Shown here piece after piece: positions 1-5,126 of a stretch of 5,537 nt of DNA; the stretch's first letter is position 1, and every line of letters starts with the position of its first letter. The stretch comes from an uncultured Sutterella sp. (lineage in GTDB: Bacteria > Pseudomonadota > Gammaproteobacteria > Burkholderiales > Burkholderiaceae_F): the NCBI GenBank assembly GCA_900543805.1, contig UQTE01000036.1:1-5537 (forward strand), in the 5' to 3' direction. The notes under the pieces are model-generated. The model was not told the DNA's origin, ran no database searches, and saw only the letters and a list, made by a program, of their open reading frames with translations. The translations under genes were made by a program, and so were the position numbers.

Positions 1-139
1 TTACCCAAAGCTGCCGCTTACAAAGGAAGTACCTAACTCCAAGCGTTACGGTTTAAGATTTTGGAAAACGCCTCTCGTTTTCCAGGCTGGATCGAAAGGG
101 AGGAAAGGTGATACCTTTTCAGAAAGCAAAGCGTTCTCC
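1..139. other. Unassigned AT-richer segment with two hairpins
   Basis: No gene can be named here. The segment is visibly less GC-rich than the rest of the window. It holds a perfect 9-bp inverted repeat at 62-84 (TGGAAAACG and CGTTTTCCA around a 5-base loop) and an 8-bp stem with one G-U pair at 102-120 (GGAAAGGT and ACCTTTTC, 3-base loop). Neither is followed by a T run. One forward frame entering from the left edge ends in TAA at 34-36 after 11 codons and could be the tail of an upstream gene. Another stays open to about 235, but it runs through two terminator structures and has codon use unlike the neighbours. Because two forward terminators follow, the segment is probably the 3' end of a transcribed unit, either an mRNA 3' UTR or a structured RNA that begins outside the window. 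Confidence 0.4.
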
Positions 140-174
140 GCGAAGACTCAAGGTTGGATCCCGTCTTCGTTTTT
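140..174 (+). terminator. Rho-independent terminator, first of a tandem pair
   Basis: A perfect 7-bp stem, CGAAGAC (141-147) with GTCTTCG (163-169), is followed at once by five T (170-174). The 15-base loop can form an extra short GG/CC stem. The orientation ends a forward transcript arriving from the left edge. Confidence 0.65.
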
Positions 175-185
175 GCTAAGGGTTT

Positions 186-218
186 CGGGTCGATCGAAGG
201 TGGTCGGCCCGTTTTTTT
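186..218 (+). terminator. Rho-independent terminator, second of a tandem pair
   Basis: An 8-bp stem with one G-U pair, CGGGTCGA (186-193) with TCGGCCCG (204-211), is followed by seven T (212-218). It lies 12 bases after the first terminator and insulates the tRNA promoter from upstream transcription. A further fold, CCGTTTTTT (209-217) with AAAAAACGG (234-242), overlaps it and may give some termination in the reverse direction. Confidence 0.75.
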
Positions 219-284
219 GCGCCCCGCAAGCGTAAAAAACGGTCAAAACGCGGGGGTCGGGCGCTTTTTGCCGGTGAAGTTCTG

Positions 285-290
285 TACAAT
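285..290 (+). promoter_or_regulatory. -10 box of the tRNA promoter
   Basis: TACAAT matches the sigma-70 -10 consensus at five of six positions. It sits 14 bases before the first tRNA base, so transcription would start about 7 bases ahead of the mature 5' end. No convincing -35 box is seen at 16-18 bp; the stretch there is T-rich (264-269). Confidence 0.5.
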
Positions 291-304
291 GTTTCGTCTT
301 TGGC

Positions 305-381
305 GGGCCTGTAGCCAAGTTGGTTAAGGCACCGGACTCATAATCTGGCGATCCTGGGTTCAAGTCCCAGCGGGCCCACCA
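305..381 (+). tRNA. tRNA with CAT anticodon, probably tRNA-Ile2 (lysidine)
   Basis: The full cloverleaf can be traced. The acceptor stem is 305-311 with 371-377 (one G-U), the D-stem is GCC 314-316 with GGC 328-330, and the anticodon stem is 332-336 with 344-348. The anticodon loop is CTCATAA with CAT at 339-341. The T-stem is 354-358 with 366-370, and its loop is TTCAAGT. The discriminator is A378 and CCA is encoded at 379-381. Position 1 pairs normally with 72, so this is not the initiator. Acceptor pairs 4-69 and 5-68 are both C-G. From knowledge of the E. coli system, these are the pairs TilS uses to tell tRNA-Ile2 from elongator tRNA-Met. I therefore favour an isoleucine tRNA that reads AUA after lysidine modification of C34. 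Elongator tRNA-Met remains possible, and automatic tools often give that name. Confidence 0.93.
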
Positions 382-423
382 TGCCTCCCTTTCTCTTCGT
401 CCTTCGGACATTCATTCCCGCAG

Positions 424-1836
424 ATGCCGTCTTTTTCCGATTTTCATCTTGATCCGCGCCTCCTTTCCGCCATTGAACGCATGGGCTACAAAACGCCCAC
501 GCCGATTCAGGAAAAGGCCATCCCCGTCGTCCTTTGCGGCCGCGACGTGATGGGTGCGGCGCAGACGGGGACCGGCAAGACCGCGGGTTTCGGACTGCCG
601 CTTCTCGCGCGCATTCTTCCGAAGGCGAACACTTCGATGTCGCCCGCGCGCCATCCGGTGCGCGCCCTCATTCTGACGCCAACGCGCGAACTCGCCGTCC
701 AGGTTTCGGAAAACCTCGAAGCCTACGCCAAGGACACGCCGCTTCGCGTGGGCGTGGTCTACGGGGGCGTCGACATCCGTCCGCAGGCTGACATGCTTCG
801 CCGAGGGATCGAAGTCCTTACGGCGACGCCGGGACGTCTTCTCGATCACATCGAACAAAAGTCCGTGCAGCTCTCGCAGGTCGAGGTGGTCGTGCTCGAC
901 GAAGCCGACCGCATGCTCGACATGGGCTTCCTGCCCGACATCTCCCGCATCCTGAAGCTTCTTCCGACCAACCGGCAGAGCCTCATGTTCTCGGCCACCT
1001 TCTCGCCCGAGATCAAGAAGCTCGCGACGAACTTCCTCAAGCCCGATCCCGTGCTTGTCGAAGTCGCCCGCGACAATCAGACGGCCGAAACCGTCACGCA
1101 GGAGGTCTACCGCGTCGGGAGCCGCGTGAAGGCGGACGCCCTCGTGCAGCTTTTGAAGACGAAGGGCCCGGGCGCCTCGGCCATGCAGCAGGTGATCGTC
1201 TTCGTCAACAAGAAGGAAACCTGCCGGCGTCTTGCGCGCATGCTCAAGAACTACGGCGTCGAAGCCGACGCAATTCACGGCGACAAGACGCAGGACGAAC
1301 GTCAGGCGGCTCTCTCCGCCTTCCGCGAGGGCACGGTGCACGTGCTCGTCGCGACCGACGTCGCCGCCCGCGGGCTCGACATCAAGGAACTCCCCTTCGT
1401 CATCAACTTCGACGTCCCGGGCAATCCCGAAGACTACGTGCACCGCATCGGCCGCACGGGCCGCGCCGGCCTCAAGGGCCTCGCGATGATGATCACGACC
1501 GAGGACGACGTCAAGGCCGTGGAGGCGATCGAAAAGTTCACGAACCAGAAGTTCAAGGTCATCGACATGTCGCCGCAGCGTCCGCGCCGAAGCGACCGCT
1601 TCGAGCGCCGCCGCGGGGGCGACGACCGCATCGATACGCCCGAAGACGAAAAGGCTGCGCGCGAACTCGCCCGCTCCTATGTGCCGCCCGCCCAGCGCTT
1701 TTACGATCCGATCTTCTCGCACCCCTATTTCCCGTCGCGAAAGGGACGAAAGGCCGACGAAGTGCTCACGCCCTTCCGCCCGCAGGCCCGACGCGCGCGT
1801 CCGGTGGCGGTGCTCCTCGGCGGCGCGGGGAAATGA
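424..1836 (+). CDS. rhlE: DEAD-box ATP-dependent RNA helicase, RhlE type
   Basis: A cytoplasmic ATP-dependent RNA helicase of 470 residues that unwinds short RNA duplexes; relatives act in ribosome maturation, RNA decay and cold adaptation. All core motifs are intact and in order: Q motif with F4 and PTPIQ 25-29, motif I AQTGTGKT 46-53, Ia PTRELA 86-91, Ib TPGR 135-138, II DEAD 159-162, III SAT 190-192, V ATDVAARGLD 310-319 and VI HRIGRTGR 340-347. An Arg-rich tail after about residue 385 is typical of the RhlE branch and probably binds RNA. The ATG at 424 is the only start that leaves the Q motif whole, since the frame has no other start codon back to the tRNA. The leader is pyrimidine-rich and has no Shine-Dalgarno sequence. 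The gene begins 42 bases after the tRNA with no clear promoter between them, so it may be read through from the tRNA promoter. The subfamily call rests on motif spacing and the short N-terminus; another DEAD-box paralogue is the alternative. Confidence 0.93.
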   Translation: MPSFSDFHLDPRLLSAIERMGYKTPTPIQEKAIPVVLCGRDVMGAAQTGTGKTAGFGLPLLARILPKANTSMSPARHPVRALILTPTRELAVQVSENLEAYAKDTPLRVGVVYGGVDIRPQADMLRRGIEVLTATPGRLLDHIEQKSVQLSQVEVVVLDEADRMLDMGFLPDISRILKLLPTNRQSLMFSATFSPEIKKLATNFLKPDPVLVEVARDNQTAETVTQEVYRVGSRVKADALVQLLKTKGPGASAMQQVIVFVNKKETCRRLARMLKNYGVEADAIHGDKTQDERQAALSAFREGTVHVLVATDVAARGLDIKELPFVINFDVPGNPEDYVHRIGRTGRAGLKGLAMMITTEDDVKAVEAIEKFTNQKFKVIDMSPQRPRRSDRFERRRGGDDRIDTPEDEKAARELARSYVPPAQRFYDPIFSHPYFPSRKGRKADEVLTPFRPQARRARPVAVLLGGAGK

Positions 1837-1852
1837 GCCTAAGCTCTTTTCC
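1829..1852 (+). other. Stem-loop over the rhlE stop codon
   Basis: GGAAATGAGC (1829-1838) and GCTCTTTTCC (1843-1852) form a 10-bp stem with one T-T mismatch and a CTAA loop, and the rhlE stop codon lies inside it. Only TTAT follows rather than a full T run, so it is a weak terminator at best. It may instead protect the 3' end of the mRNA. Confidence 0.35.
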
Positions 1853-1875
1853 TTATGGCGCGGAGGGAGTTTTCG

Positions 1876-1884
1876 TGCTATCTT
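1876..1884 (+). promoter_or_regulatory. Extended -10 promoter after rhlE
   Basis: TGC followed by TATCTT makes an extended -10 element, giving a predicted start near 1891. There is no good -35 at 17 bp. The same TGCTA core recurs before the U32 gene (3373) and the Phd-like gene (4794), which supports it as a local promoter style. It would drive the structured segment ending at the 2039 terminator, and by readthrough the AbrB-like gene. Confidence 0.45.
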
Positions 1885-1890
1885 GACAGA

Positions 1891-2039
1891 ACATGCATTC
1901 CGAGTTGAAGCGTATGCTTCACGCCAACCTGCCCGACCCGGGCAAGGTGGTTTCGGTCCGACGATCGAATGTGGCCCGACATGATCGGGCAAAGATACGG
2001 GCGACGGCTCTCGCGGTGCATGCACGGCGGGAGTTTTTT
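1891..2039 (+). ncRNA. Candidate small RNA or attenuated leader
   Basis: This 303-base gap between rhlE and the next gene is mostly taken up by a chain of stem-loops bounded by a promoter-like element and a terminator. Stem 1 is TGAAGC/GCTTCA (1906-1921). Stem 2 is ACCTGCCCG with CGGGCA-A-GGT (1927-1948, one bulged A). Stem 3 is GCCCGA/TCGGGC (1974-1990). The terminator hairpin is 2008-2033 followed by six T. The loops of stems 2 and 3 repeat related GCCCGAC and CGGGCAA words. A transcript of about 149 nt would result. It could be an independent small RNA, a stable 3' fragment of the rhlE mRNA, or a leader controlling the AbrB-like gene by attenuation. No known RNA family is recognised. An ATG at 1893 opens a 73-codon frame, but it crosses the terminator and has no ribosome site. 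Confidence 0.4.
2008..2039 (+). terminator. Strong rho-independent terminator
   Basis: CTCTCGC-G-GTG pairs with CAC-G-GCGGGAG around a CATG loop (2008-2033). The stem has ten pairs, one of them G-U, with one G-G mismatch, and six T follow (2034-2039). It stops forward transcription about 100 bases before the AbrB-like start codon, ending either rhlE readthrough transcripts or the candidate RNA from 1891. Confidence 0.75.
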
Positions 2040-2139
2040 GTTGCCGCCAAAAAGGAAAATCAAAAGTCAACGGTGGATTTGTTCCGGATTGCCGCACCGA
2101 GGAAAAGGTCCTGAAGACGGCTAAAGAGGAGAAGCAAAC

Positions 2140-2370
2140 ATGGCAAATCGCCTCACGATCAAGGGTCAGGTTACGATTCCGAAGGACGTTCGGGAGTTTT
2201 TGGGCTTGCAGGCCGGCGCTTCGCGCGTGGAATTCACGATCGACGAGGATGGAAGCGTCCGCGTCGTAAAGGCGGCCGATGCGCCGCGCCCGATTCGCCG
2301 CGCGCCCGCGCAACGCCATCAAACCTCGCTCGCAAGCCGCCTTGCGGCCGAGGGTTGCTTTTCCGCTTGA
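2140..2370 (+). CDS. AbrB/MazE-type (SpoVT-AbrB domain) DNA-binding protein
   Basis: A 76-residue protein. Residues 2-46 match a SpoVT-AbrB swapped-hairpin domain, with the typical TIKGQVTIPKDVREFLGL run (residues 6-23) and the strand pair VEFTIDEDGSVRV. Such proteins dimerise to bind DNA, as transition-state regulators or as antitoxins that repress their own operon. The tail (about 47-76) is Arg-rich and then ends in ASRLAAEGCFSA; in antitoxins this part grips the toxin. A good ribosome site, AGAGGAG at 2125-2131, lies 8 bases before the ATG. No toxin gene adjoins it: the next gene is a transporter that appears to have its own promoter. It may therefore be a solitary antitoxin or a stand-alone regulator, for instance of itself or of the transporter. 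The family is clear; the role is not. Confidence 0.85.
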   Translation: MANRLTIKGQVTIPKDVREFLGLQAGASRVEFTIDEDGSVRVVKAADAPRPIRRAPAQRHQTSLASRLAAEGCFSA

Positions 2371-2399
2371 GCCTGCGTTTTTGAAAACTTAACGCTGGC
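2371..2399 (+). other. Stem-loop after the AbrB-like gene
   Basis: GCC-T-GCGTT (2371-2379) pairs with AACGC-T-GGC (2391-2399), eight pairs and one T-T mismatch around an 11-base loop, starting on the base after the stop codon. No T run follows, so termination is doubtful. It overlaps the place where the transporter's -35 region would be and could instead be a protein-binding site. Confidence 0.3.
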
Positions 2400-2414
2400 T
2401 TCAAGGGCGCTCCG

Positions 2415-2420
2415 TATAGT
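2415..2420 (+). promoter_or_regulatory. -10 box of the transporter gene
   Basis: TATAGT matches the -10 consensus at five of six positions and lies 27 bases before the transporter ATG. A start near 2427 would leave a leader of about 20 bases containing the strong ribosome site. The -35 region is weak. Confidence 0.45.
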
Positions 2421-2447
2421 GGTTGAATCCACCCGGAGGAGGCCGCC

Positions 2448-3332
2448 ATGTCTTTTTTCGCTCTGCTGCTCGTACTCACCGCCGCGTGCTGTCACGCGAC
2501 GTGGAACTACCACCTGAAAAAAGCGAACTGCGGCAGAGCGATCTGGTGGCTCGTCTACCTGCTTACCTCCGTCATTACGATTCCGCTTCTTCTCCTGTGG
2601 GACCCTCAGGCGCTCACGCGCATCACGCCCACGGGGTGGTTCGTGATCCTCATTTCCGCTCCGATCCACGTCGTCTATGCGCTCGTTCTGCAGATCGGCT
2701 ACAAGAAGTCCGACTATTCGATCGTCTATCCGACGGCACGCGGAGCGGGTCCCCTCATCACGGTGCTGTCGGCGGTCGTCATCTTGGGCGACGCGCCGAG
2801 CCTTACGGGCTGGTGCGGGATCTTCGCCATTCTGGCGGGCGTCGTCCTCCTTACTCTCCGCACCGACAAGGGCGCGGACCTGTCGCGCGTACACACGGGG
2901 ATCTTCTGGGGGCTTCTTACGGGCGTGTGCATCGCGGGCTATTCCTTCTGCGACGCCTGGGCCGTGCAGCGCGACACGGGGCTCACCCCCGCGAGCTTTT
3001 ATTTTCCCTCGATCGTCGTGCGCGCGATCGTGATGACGCCCTTCATGCTCGCCATGAAGGACTGGCGCGAACAGGTCCGCTCCATCTGGAAGAACCCCGT
3101 GAGCCGCCGCGCCCTCTGGGTCGTGACGGTGGGGTCGCCGGGCGGCTACATCCTCGTTCTCTGCGCCATGACGATGGCGCCCTTGGCCTACGTCGCGCCG
3201 ACCCGCGAAGTGGGGATGATGGTGGGCGTGATCGTGGGCGCGATTCTCCTCAAGGAACACCTGAGCCTCACGAAGATTTCGGGGCTCGTCTCGATGGTGG
3301 CGGGCGTTCTCCTCATTGCGTTCGCCCACTGA
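2448..3332 (+). CDS. EamA/DMT-superfamily inner-membrane transporter
   Basis: A 294-residue integral membrane protein of the drug/metabolite transporter superfamily. It has two EamA repeats of about five helices each, roughly residues 1-136 and 150-293, which is the usual ten-helix length. The first repeat carries YPTARGAGP (94-102) and then an LGD turn (113-115), where the family commonly has LGE. The second has the matching PTREVG and LLKEHLSL stretches before the last helix. Relatives export amino acids, metabolites or drugs; nothing in the sequence tells the substrate. The ATG is fixed by a strong ribosome site, GGAGGAGG at 2435-2442, 5 bases upstream, and the first helix starts immediately after it. 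A -10 box at 2415 suggests its own promoter, although readthrough from the AbrB-like gene 77 bases upstream is possible. No terminator is seen after it. Confidence 0.9.
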   Translation: MSFFALLLVLTAACCHATWNYHLKKANCGRAIWWLVYLLTSVITIPLLLLWDPQALTRITPTGWFVILISAPIHVVYALVLQIGYKKSDYSIVYPTARGAGPLITVLSAVVILGDAPSLTGWCGIFAILAGVVLLTLRTDKGADLSRVHTGIFWGLLTGVCIAGYSFCDAWAVQRDTGLTPASFYFPSIVVRAIVMTPFMLAMKDWREQVRSIWKNPVSRRALWVVTVGSPGGYILVLCAMTMAPLAYVAPTREVGMMVGVIVGAILLKEHLSLTKISGLVSMVAGVLLIAFAH

Positions 3333-3372
3333 TCCCGCGCACGCAAAGCGCGCTCTAGGCGGGCGGCGACTG

Positions 3373-3381
3373 TGCTAGATT
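3373..3381 (+). promoter_or_regulatory. Extended -10 promoter of the U32 gene
   Basis: TGC followed by TAGATT (-10 box 3376-3381) predicts a start near 3388 and a leader of about 30 bases. No -35 box is visible, as expected for an extended -10 promoter. The last T of the box is also the first base of the inverted repeat at 3381-3415. Confidence 0.5.
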
Positions 3382-3415
3382 GTCGGATCTCTTCCATCTT
3401 CCCTCCCATCCGACA
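3381..3415 (+). promoter_or_regulatory. 8-bp inverted repeat filling the U32 gene leader
   Basis: TGTCGGAT (3381-3388) and ATCCGACA (3408-3415) are perfect inverted copies separated by a 19-base pyrimidine-only spacer except for one A. The right arm ends 2 bases before the ATG and the left arm begins at the end of the -10 box. This could be a repressor operator over the start site or, if transcription begins a few bases further upstream than predicted, an RNA hairpin next to the start codon. No regulator can be named. Confidence 0.45.
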
Positions 3416-3417
3416 TC

Positions 3418-4677
3418 ATGCCCAACGCTCACGCTCAGGAAGGCTTTGAAATCATGGCGCCCGCGGGCGGCCTCGACGCCGTCGCCGCGGCGCTTGCGGG
3501 CGGCGCCGACTCCGTCTACTTCGGGGCGGGCGCCCTCAACATGCGCTCGCACTCGGCTTCGAGCATCACGCTCGACGATCTCCCCGAAATCGTTTCGCGC
3601 TGCCGCGACGCCGGCGCCAAAGCCTATCTCGCGCTCAACAGCATCGTCTATCAGCAGGAACTCGAGCTCATGGACCGCATGCTCGACCGAGCGGCCGAGA
3701 CGGGCGTTTCCGCCGTCATCGCGTCGGACTCGGCCGTGATCGAGCGCGCCCGTTCGCTCGGGCTTCCCGTGCATCTCTCGACGCAGCTGAGCATCTCGAA
3801 CTTCCGGGCCCTTCGCTTTTACGCGCAGTTTGCCGACGTCGTCGTCCTCGCGCGCGAACTGAGTCTCGACGACATCGCCGACATTGCCGACGCCGTGAAG
3901 CGCGAGGACGTGCGCGGTCCGAGCGGCAAGCCCCTCCGAATCGAATGCTTCTGCCACGGGGCACTCTGCATGGCGGTGAGCGGCCGCTGCAATCTGAGCT
4001 ACTTCCTGCGCGGGAAAAGCGGCAACCGCGGCGAATGCCAGCACGTCTGCCGCCGCAAGTACCGTCTTGAAGACGTCGAGAAGGGCGACGTGATCGACTT
4101 CGACGGCGCGCGTTTCTTGTCGCCCAAGGATTTGAAGACGATCGGAATCATGGACAAGATGGTCGCGGCCGGAATCAAGGTCTTCAAGATCGAAGGCCGT
4201 GCGCGCAGTCCCGAATACGTGCGCACGACGGTCGAGTGTTACCGCGAGGCGCTCGAAGCCGTGCTTGACGGCCGTTGGGCCGAGGCAGACCGCGCCGACT
4301 GGGATCTGCGGCTCGGGCGCGTCTTCAACCGCGGCTTCTGGGAAGGCTGGTACATGGGGGCGCAGTCGATCGAGCGGACGATGGCGGACGGCTCGCACGC
4401 GACCGACAAGAAGGTTTACGTGGGGCGCTGTATCAATTACTACCCGAAGGTGGGCGCGGCCTGTTTCCGGATCGAAACTCAGACGATCGACGAGGGCGAC
4501 CGCTTCGTCGTGATCGGTCCCACGTCGGGCGCCGTCCCGGGACGAGTGGAAGGGATGCTCCTTGACGACGTTCCCATCACTTCGGCGGGGAAGGGAGAAG
4601 AACCCACGTTCGTGGTTTCGGAGCGCGTTCGCACGGGCGACCGCCTCTACAAGCTCGTTCCGACGAGCCGCTTCTGA
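3418..4677 (+). CDS. U32-family protein (peptidase U32, TrhP/RlhA-like)
   Basis: A cytoplasmic protein of 419 residues. The family was named for a collagenase-like peptidase, but characterised members such as TrhP and RlhA help hydroxylate tRNA U34 or 23S rRNA and need an Fe-S cluster. The N-terminal barrel opens with EIMAPAGG and ADSVYFGAGALNMRS, and the U32 signature runs from E176 to S194 (E-C-F-C-H-G-A-L-C, then G-R-C-N-L-S). C184, C191, C207 and C211 match the cluster-binding cysteines of the family. KIEGR (257-261) is the conserved late barrel motif. A small C-terminal beta domain starts near residue 331. TrhP of E. coli is about 450 residues and RlhA about 650, so this is a compact member; it resembles a subgroup with NMRS and LTLNS-like stretches that I recall from gut anaerobes. 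The ATG at 3418 keeps the first strand intact but lacks a ribosome site; ATG 3454 would cut into that strand. The precise substrate is unknown. Confidence 0.9.
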   Translation: MPNAHAQEGFEIMAPAGGLDAVAAALAGGADSVYFGAGALNMRSHSASSITLDDLPEIVSRCRDAGAKAYLALNSIVYQQELELMDRMLDRAAETGVSAVIASDSAVIERARSLGLPVHLSTQLSISNFRALRFYAQFADVVVLARELSLDDIADIADAVKREDVRGPSGKPLRIECFCHGALCMAVSGRCNLSYFLRGKSGNRGECQHVCRRKYRLEDVEKGDVIDFDGARFLSPKDLKTIGIMDKMVAAGIKVFKIEGRARSPEYVRTTVECYREALEAVLDGRWAEADRADWDLRLGRVFNRGFWEGWYMGAQSIERTMADGSHATDKKVYVGRCINYYPKVGAACFRIETQTIDEGDRFVVIGPTSGAVPGRVEGMLLDDVPITSAGKGEEPTFVVSERVRTGDRLYKLVPTSRF

Positions 4678-4698
4678 GTCGGAAAACGGAGAAAGAAG

Positions 4699-4732
4699 AA
4701 AGCTGCCTGCAAAGACAAATGGGCGGCTTTTT
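4699..4732 (+). terminator. Rho-independent terminator of the U32 gene
   Basis: AAAGCTGCC (4699-4707) pairs with GGCGGCTTT (4722-4730), nine pairs with one G-U around a 14-base loop, and the T run extends over 4728-4732. It begins 22 bases after the U32 stop codon and separates that gene from the Phd-like gene. Confidence 0.75.
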
Positions 4733-4793
4733 CTACAGGAAGCGAGCGAATTATAAAAATTGTCGGAGTTTCATTCTCCCGGACTGACATCTT

Positions 4794-4802
4794 TGCTAGG
4801 CT
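4794..4802 (+). promoter_or_regulatory. Extended -10 promoter of the Phd-like gene
   Basis: TGC followed by TAGGCT (-10 box 4797-4802) predicts a start near 4809. A weak -35 candidate, TTCTCC, lies 17 bp upstream at 4774-4779. The region between the terminator and this promoter is AT-rich (about 4748-4762), which may act as an upstream element. Confidence 0.45.
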
Positions 4803-4815
4803 GATCGGAAGATCA
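4802..4815 (+). promoter_or_regulatory. Candidate autoregulatory operator TGATC-N4-GATCA
   Basis: A perfect inverted repeat, TGATC and GATCA separated by GGAA, covers the predicted transcription start just behind the -10 box. Phd/YefM proteins are known to bind short palindromes at their own promoters, so this is the natural operator candidate. That it is bound is inference. Confidence 0.4.
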
Positions 4816-4846
4816 TCATGCGGGATTGACCCAAAGGAGAATGAAA

Positions 4847-5125
4847 ATGAAGTTCTGCACGGCTCAAGAGTTGGAAACTCTTTCTCAAATCCTTTTGGAC
4901 GATTTGGCCGCGGGCGAGGAAGTGGTCGTTACGAAGAACGGACGTCCCGTCGCCCTCATGATCGACGTCGAAGAAGGGCGCCTCGATGAGACGCTCCTTG
5001 CGGTTCGCCGGGCGAAGGCCGCGGGGGCCTTCCGGGCGTTGCGGCAACAGGCGGCCGGGGAAGGTTTCTTCACTCCGGCGGAGATTGACGACGAAATCGC
5101 CGCCGTCCGCAGGGCGCGGGCGTAA
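4847..5125 (+). CDS. Phd/YefM-family antitoxin-like protein
   Basis: A 92-residue protein with the Phd/YefM fold. The N-terminal part (about 1-45) has the pattern of an initial strand, a helix (ELETLSQILLDDLAAGEE) and then VVVTKNGRPVALMID, which is the most conserved family stretch. The helical tail FFTPAEIDDEIAAVRRARA is the part that would bind a toxin, often a PIN- or RelE-type partner in related systems. ATG 4847 is preferred: AGGAG at 4835-4839 lies 7 bases before it, while ATG 4841 is only 1 base from that site and TTG 4826 lies upstream of it. No toxin gene follows. Downstream the opposite strand carries a disulfide oxidoreductase gene, 56 bases away and convergent. It is thus a solitary antitoxin here, perhaps an autoregulated orphan, the remnant of a lost pair, or the partner of a toxin encoded elsewhere. 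Confidence 0.85.
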   Translation: MKFCTAQELETLSQILLDDLAAGEEVVVTKNGRPVALMIDVEEGRLDETLLAVRRAKAAGAFRALRQQAAGEGFFTPAEIDDEIAAVRRARA

Positions 5126-5126
5126 A

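Noticed and set aside
2..235. A forward frame open from the left edge to about 235
   Set aside because: It crosses both terminators, shows no family likeness and lacks the third-position GC preference of the real genes.
360..381. tRNA 3' end as an integration (att) site
   Set aside because: No second copy of the tRNA end, integrase or mobile gene is present, and the gene next to the tRNA 3' end is the housekeeping rhlE.
148..411. An 87-codon minus-strand frame across the tRNA
   Set aside because: It is the antisense of a complete tRNA and two terminators, a common false call.
1883..1888. A perfect TTGACA -35 hexamer
   Set aside because: No acceptable -10 lies 15-19 bp downstream (TATGCT is 24 bp away). 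It overlaps the more convincing extended -10 at 1876-1884.
1893..2114. A 73-codon forward frame after rhlE
   Set aside because: It has no ribosome site, runs through the terminator at 2008-2039 and resembles no family I know.
412..2322. A 636-codon open frame on the minus strand opposite rhlE
   Set aside because: It mirrors the GC-rich codon phase of rhlE, runs on through the spacer and into the AbrB-like gene, has no recognisable domain, and rhlE on the other strand is unmistakable.
2319..3329. A 336-codon minus-strand frame opposite the transporter gene
   Set aside because: Its composition is dominated by Arg, His, Asp and Glu, as expected of a shadow of a hydrophobic GC-rich gene. The forward gene has a strong ribosome site and clear helices.
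3334..3363. CCCGC and GCGGG arms after the transporter gene as a terminator
   Set aside because: The arms are short, the loop is long and no T run follows; GC-rich DNA gives such arms by chance.
3355..4398. A 347-codon minus-strand frame opposite the U32 gene
   Set aside because: Same shadow effect; the forward frame carries the full U32 signature.
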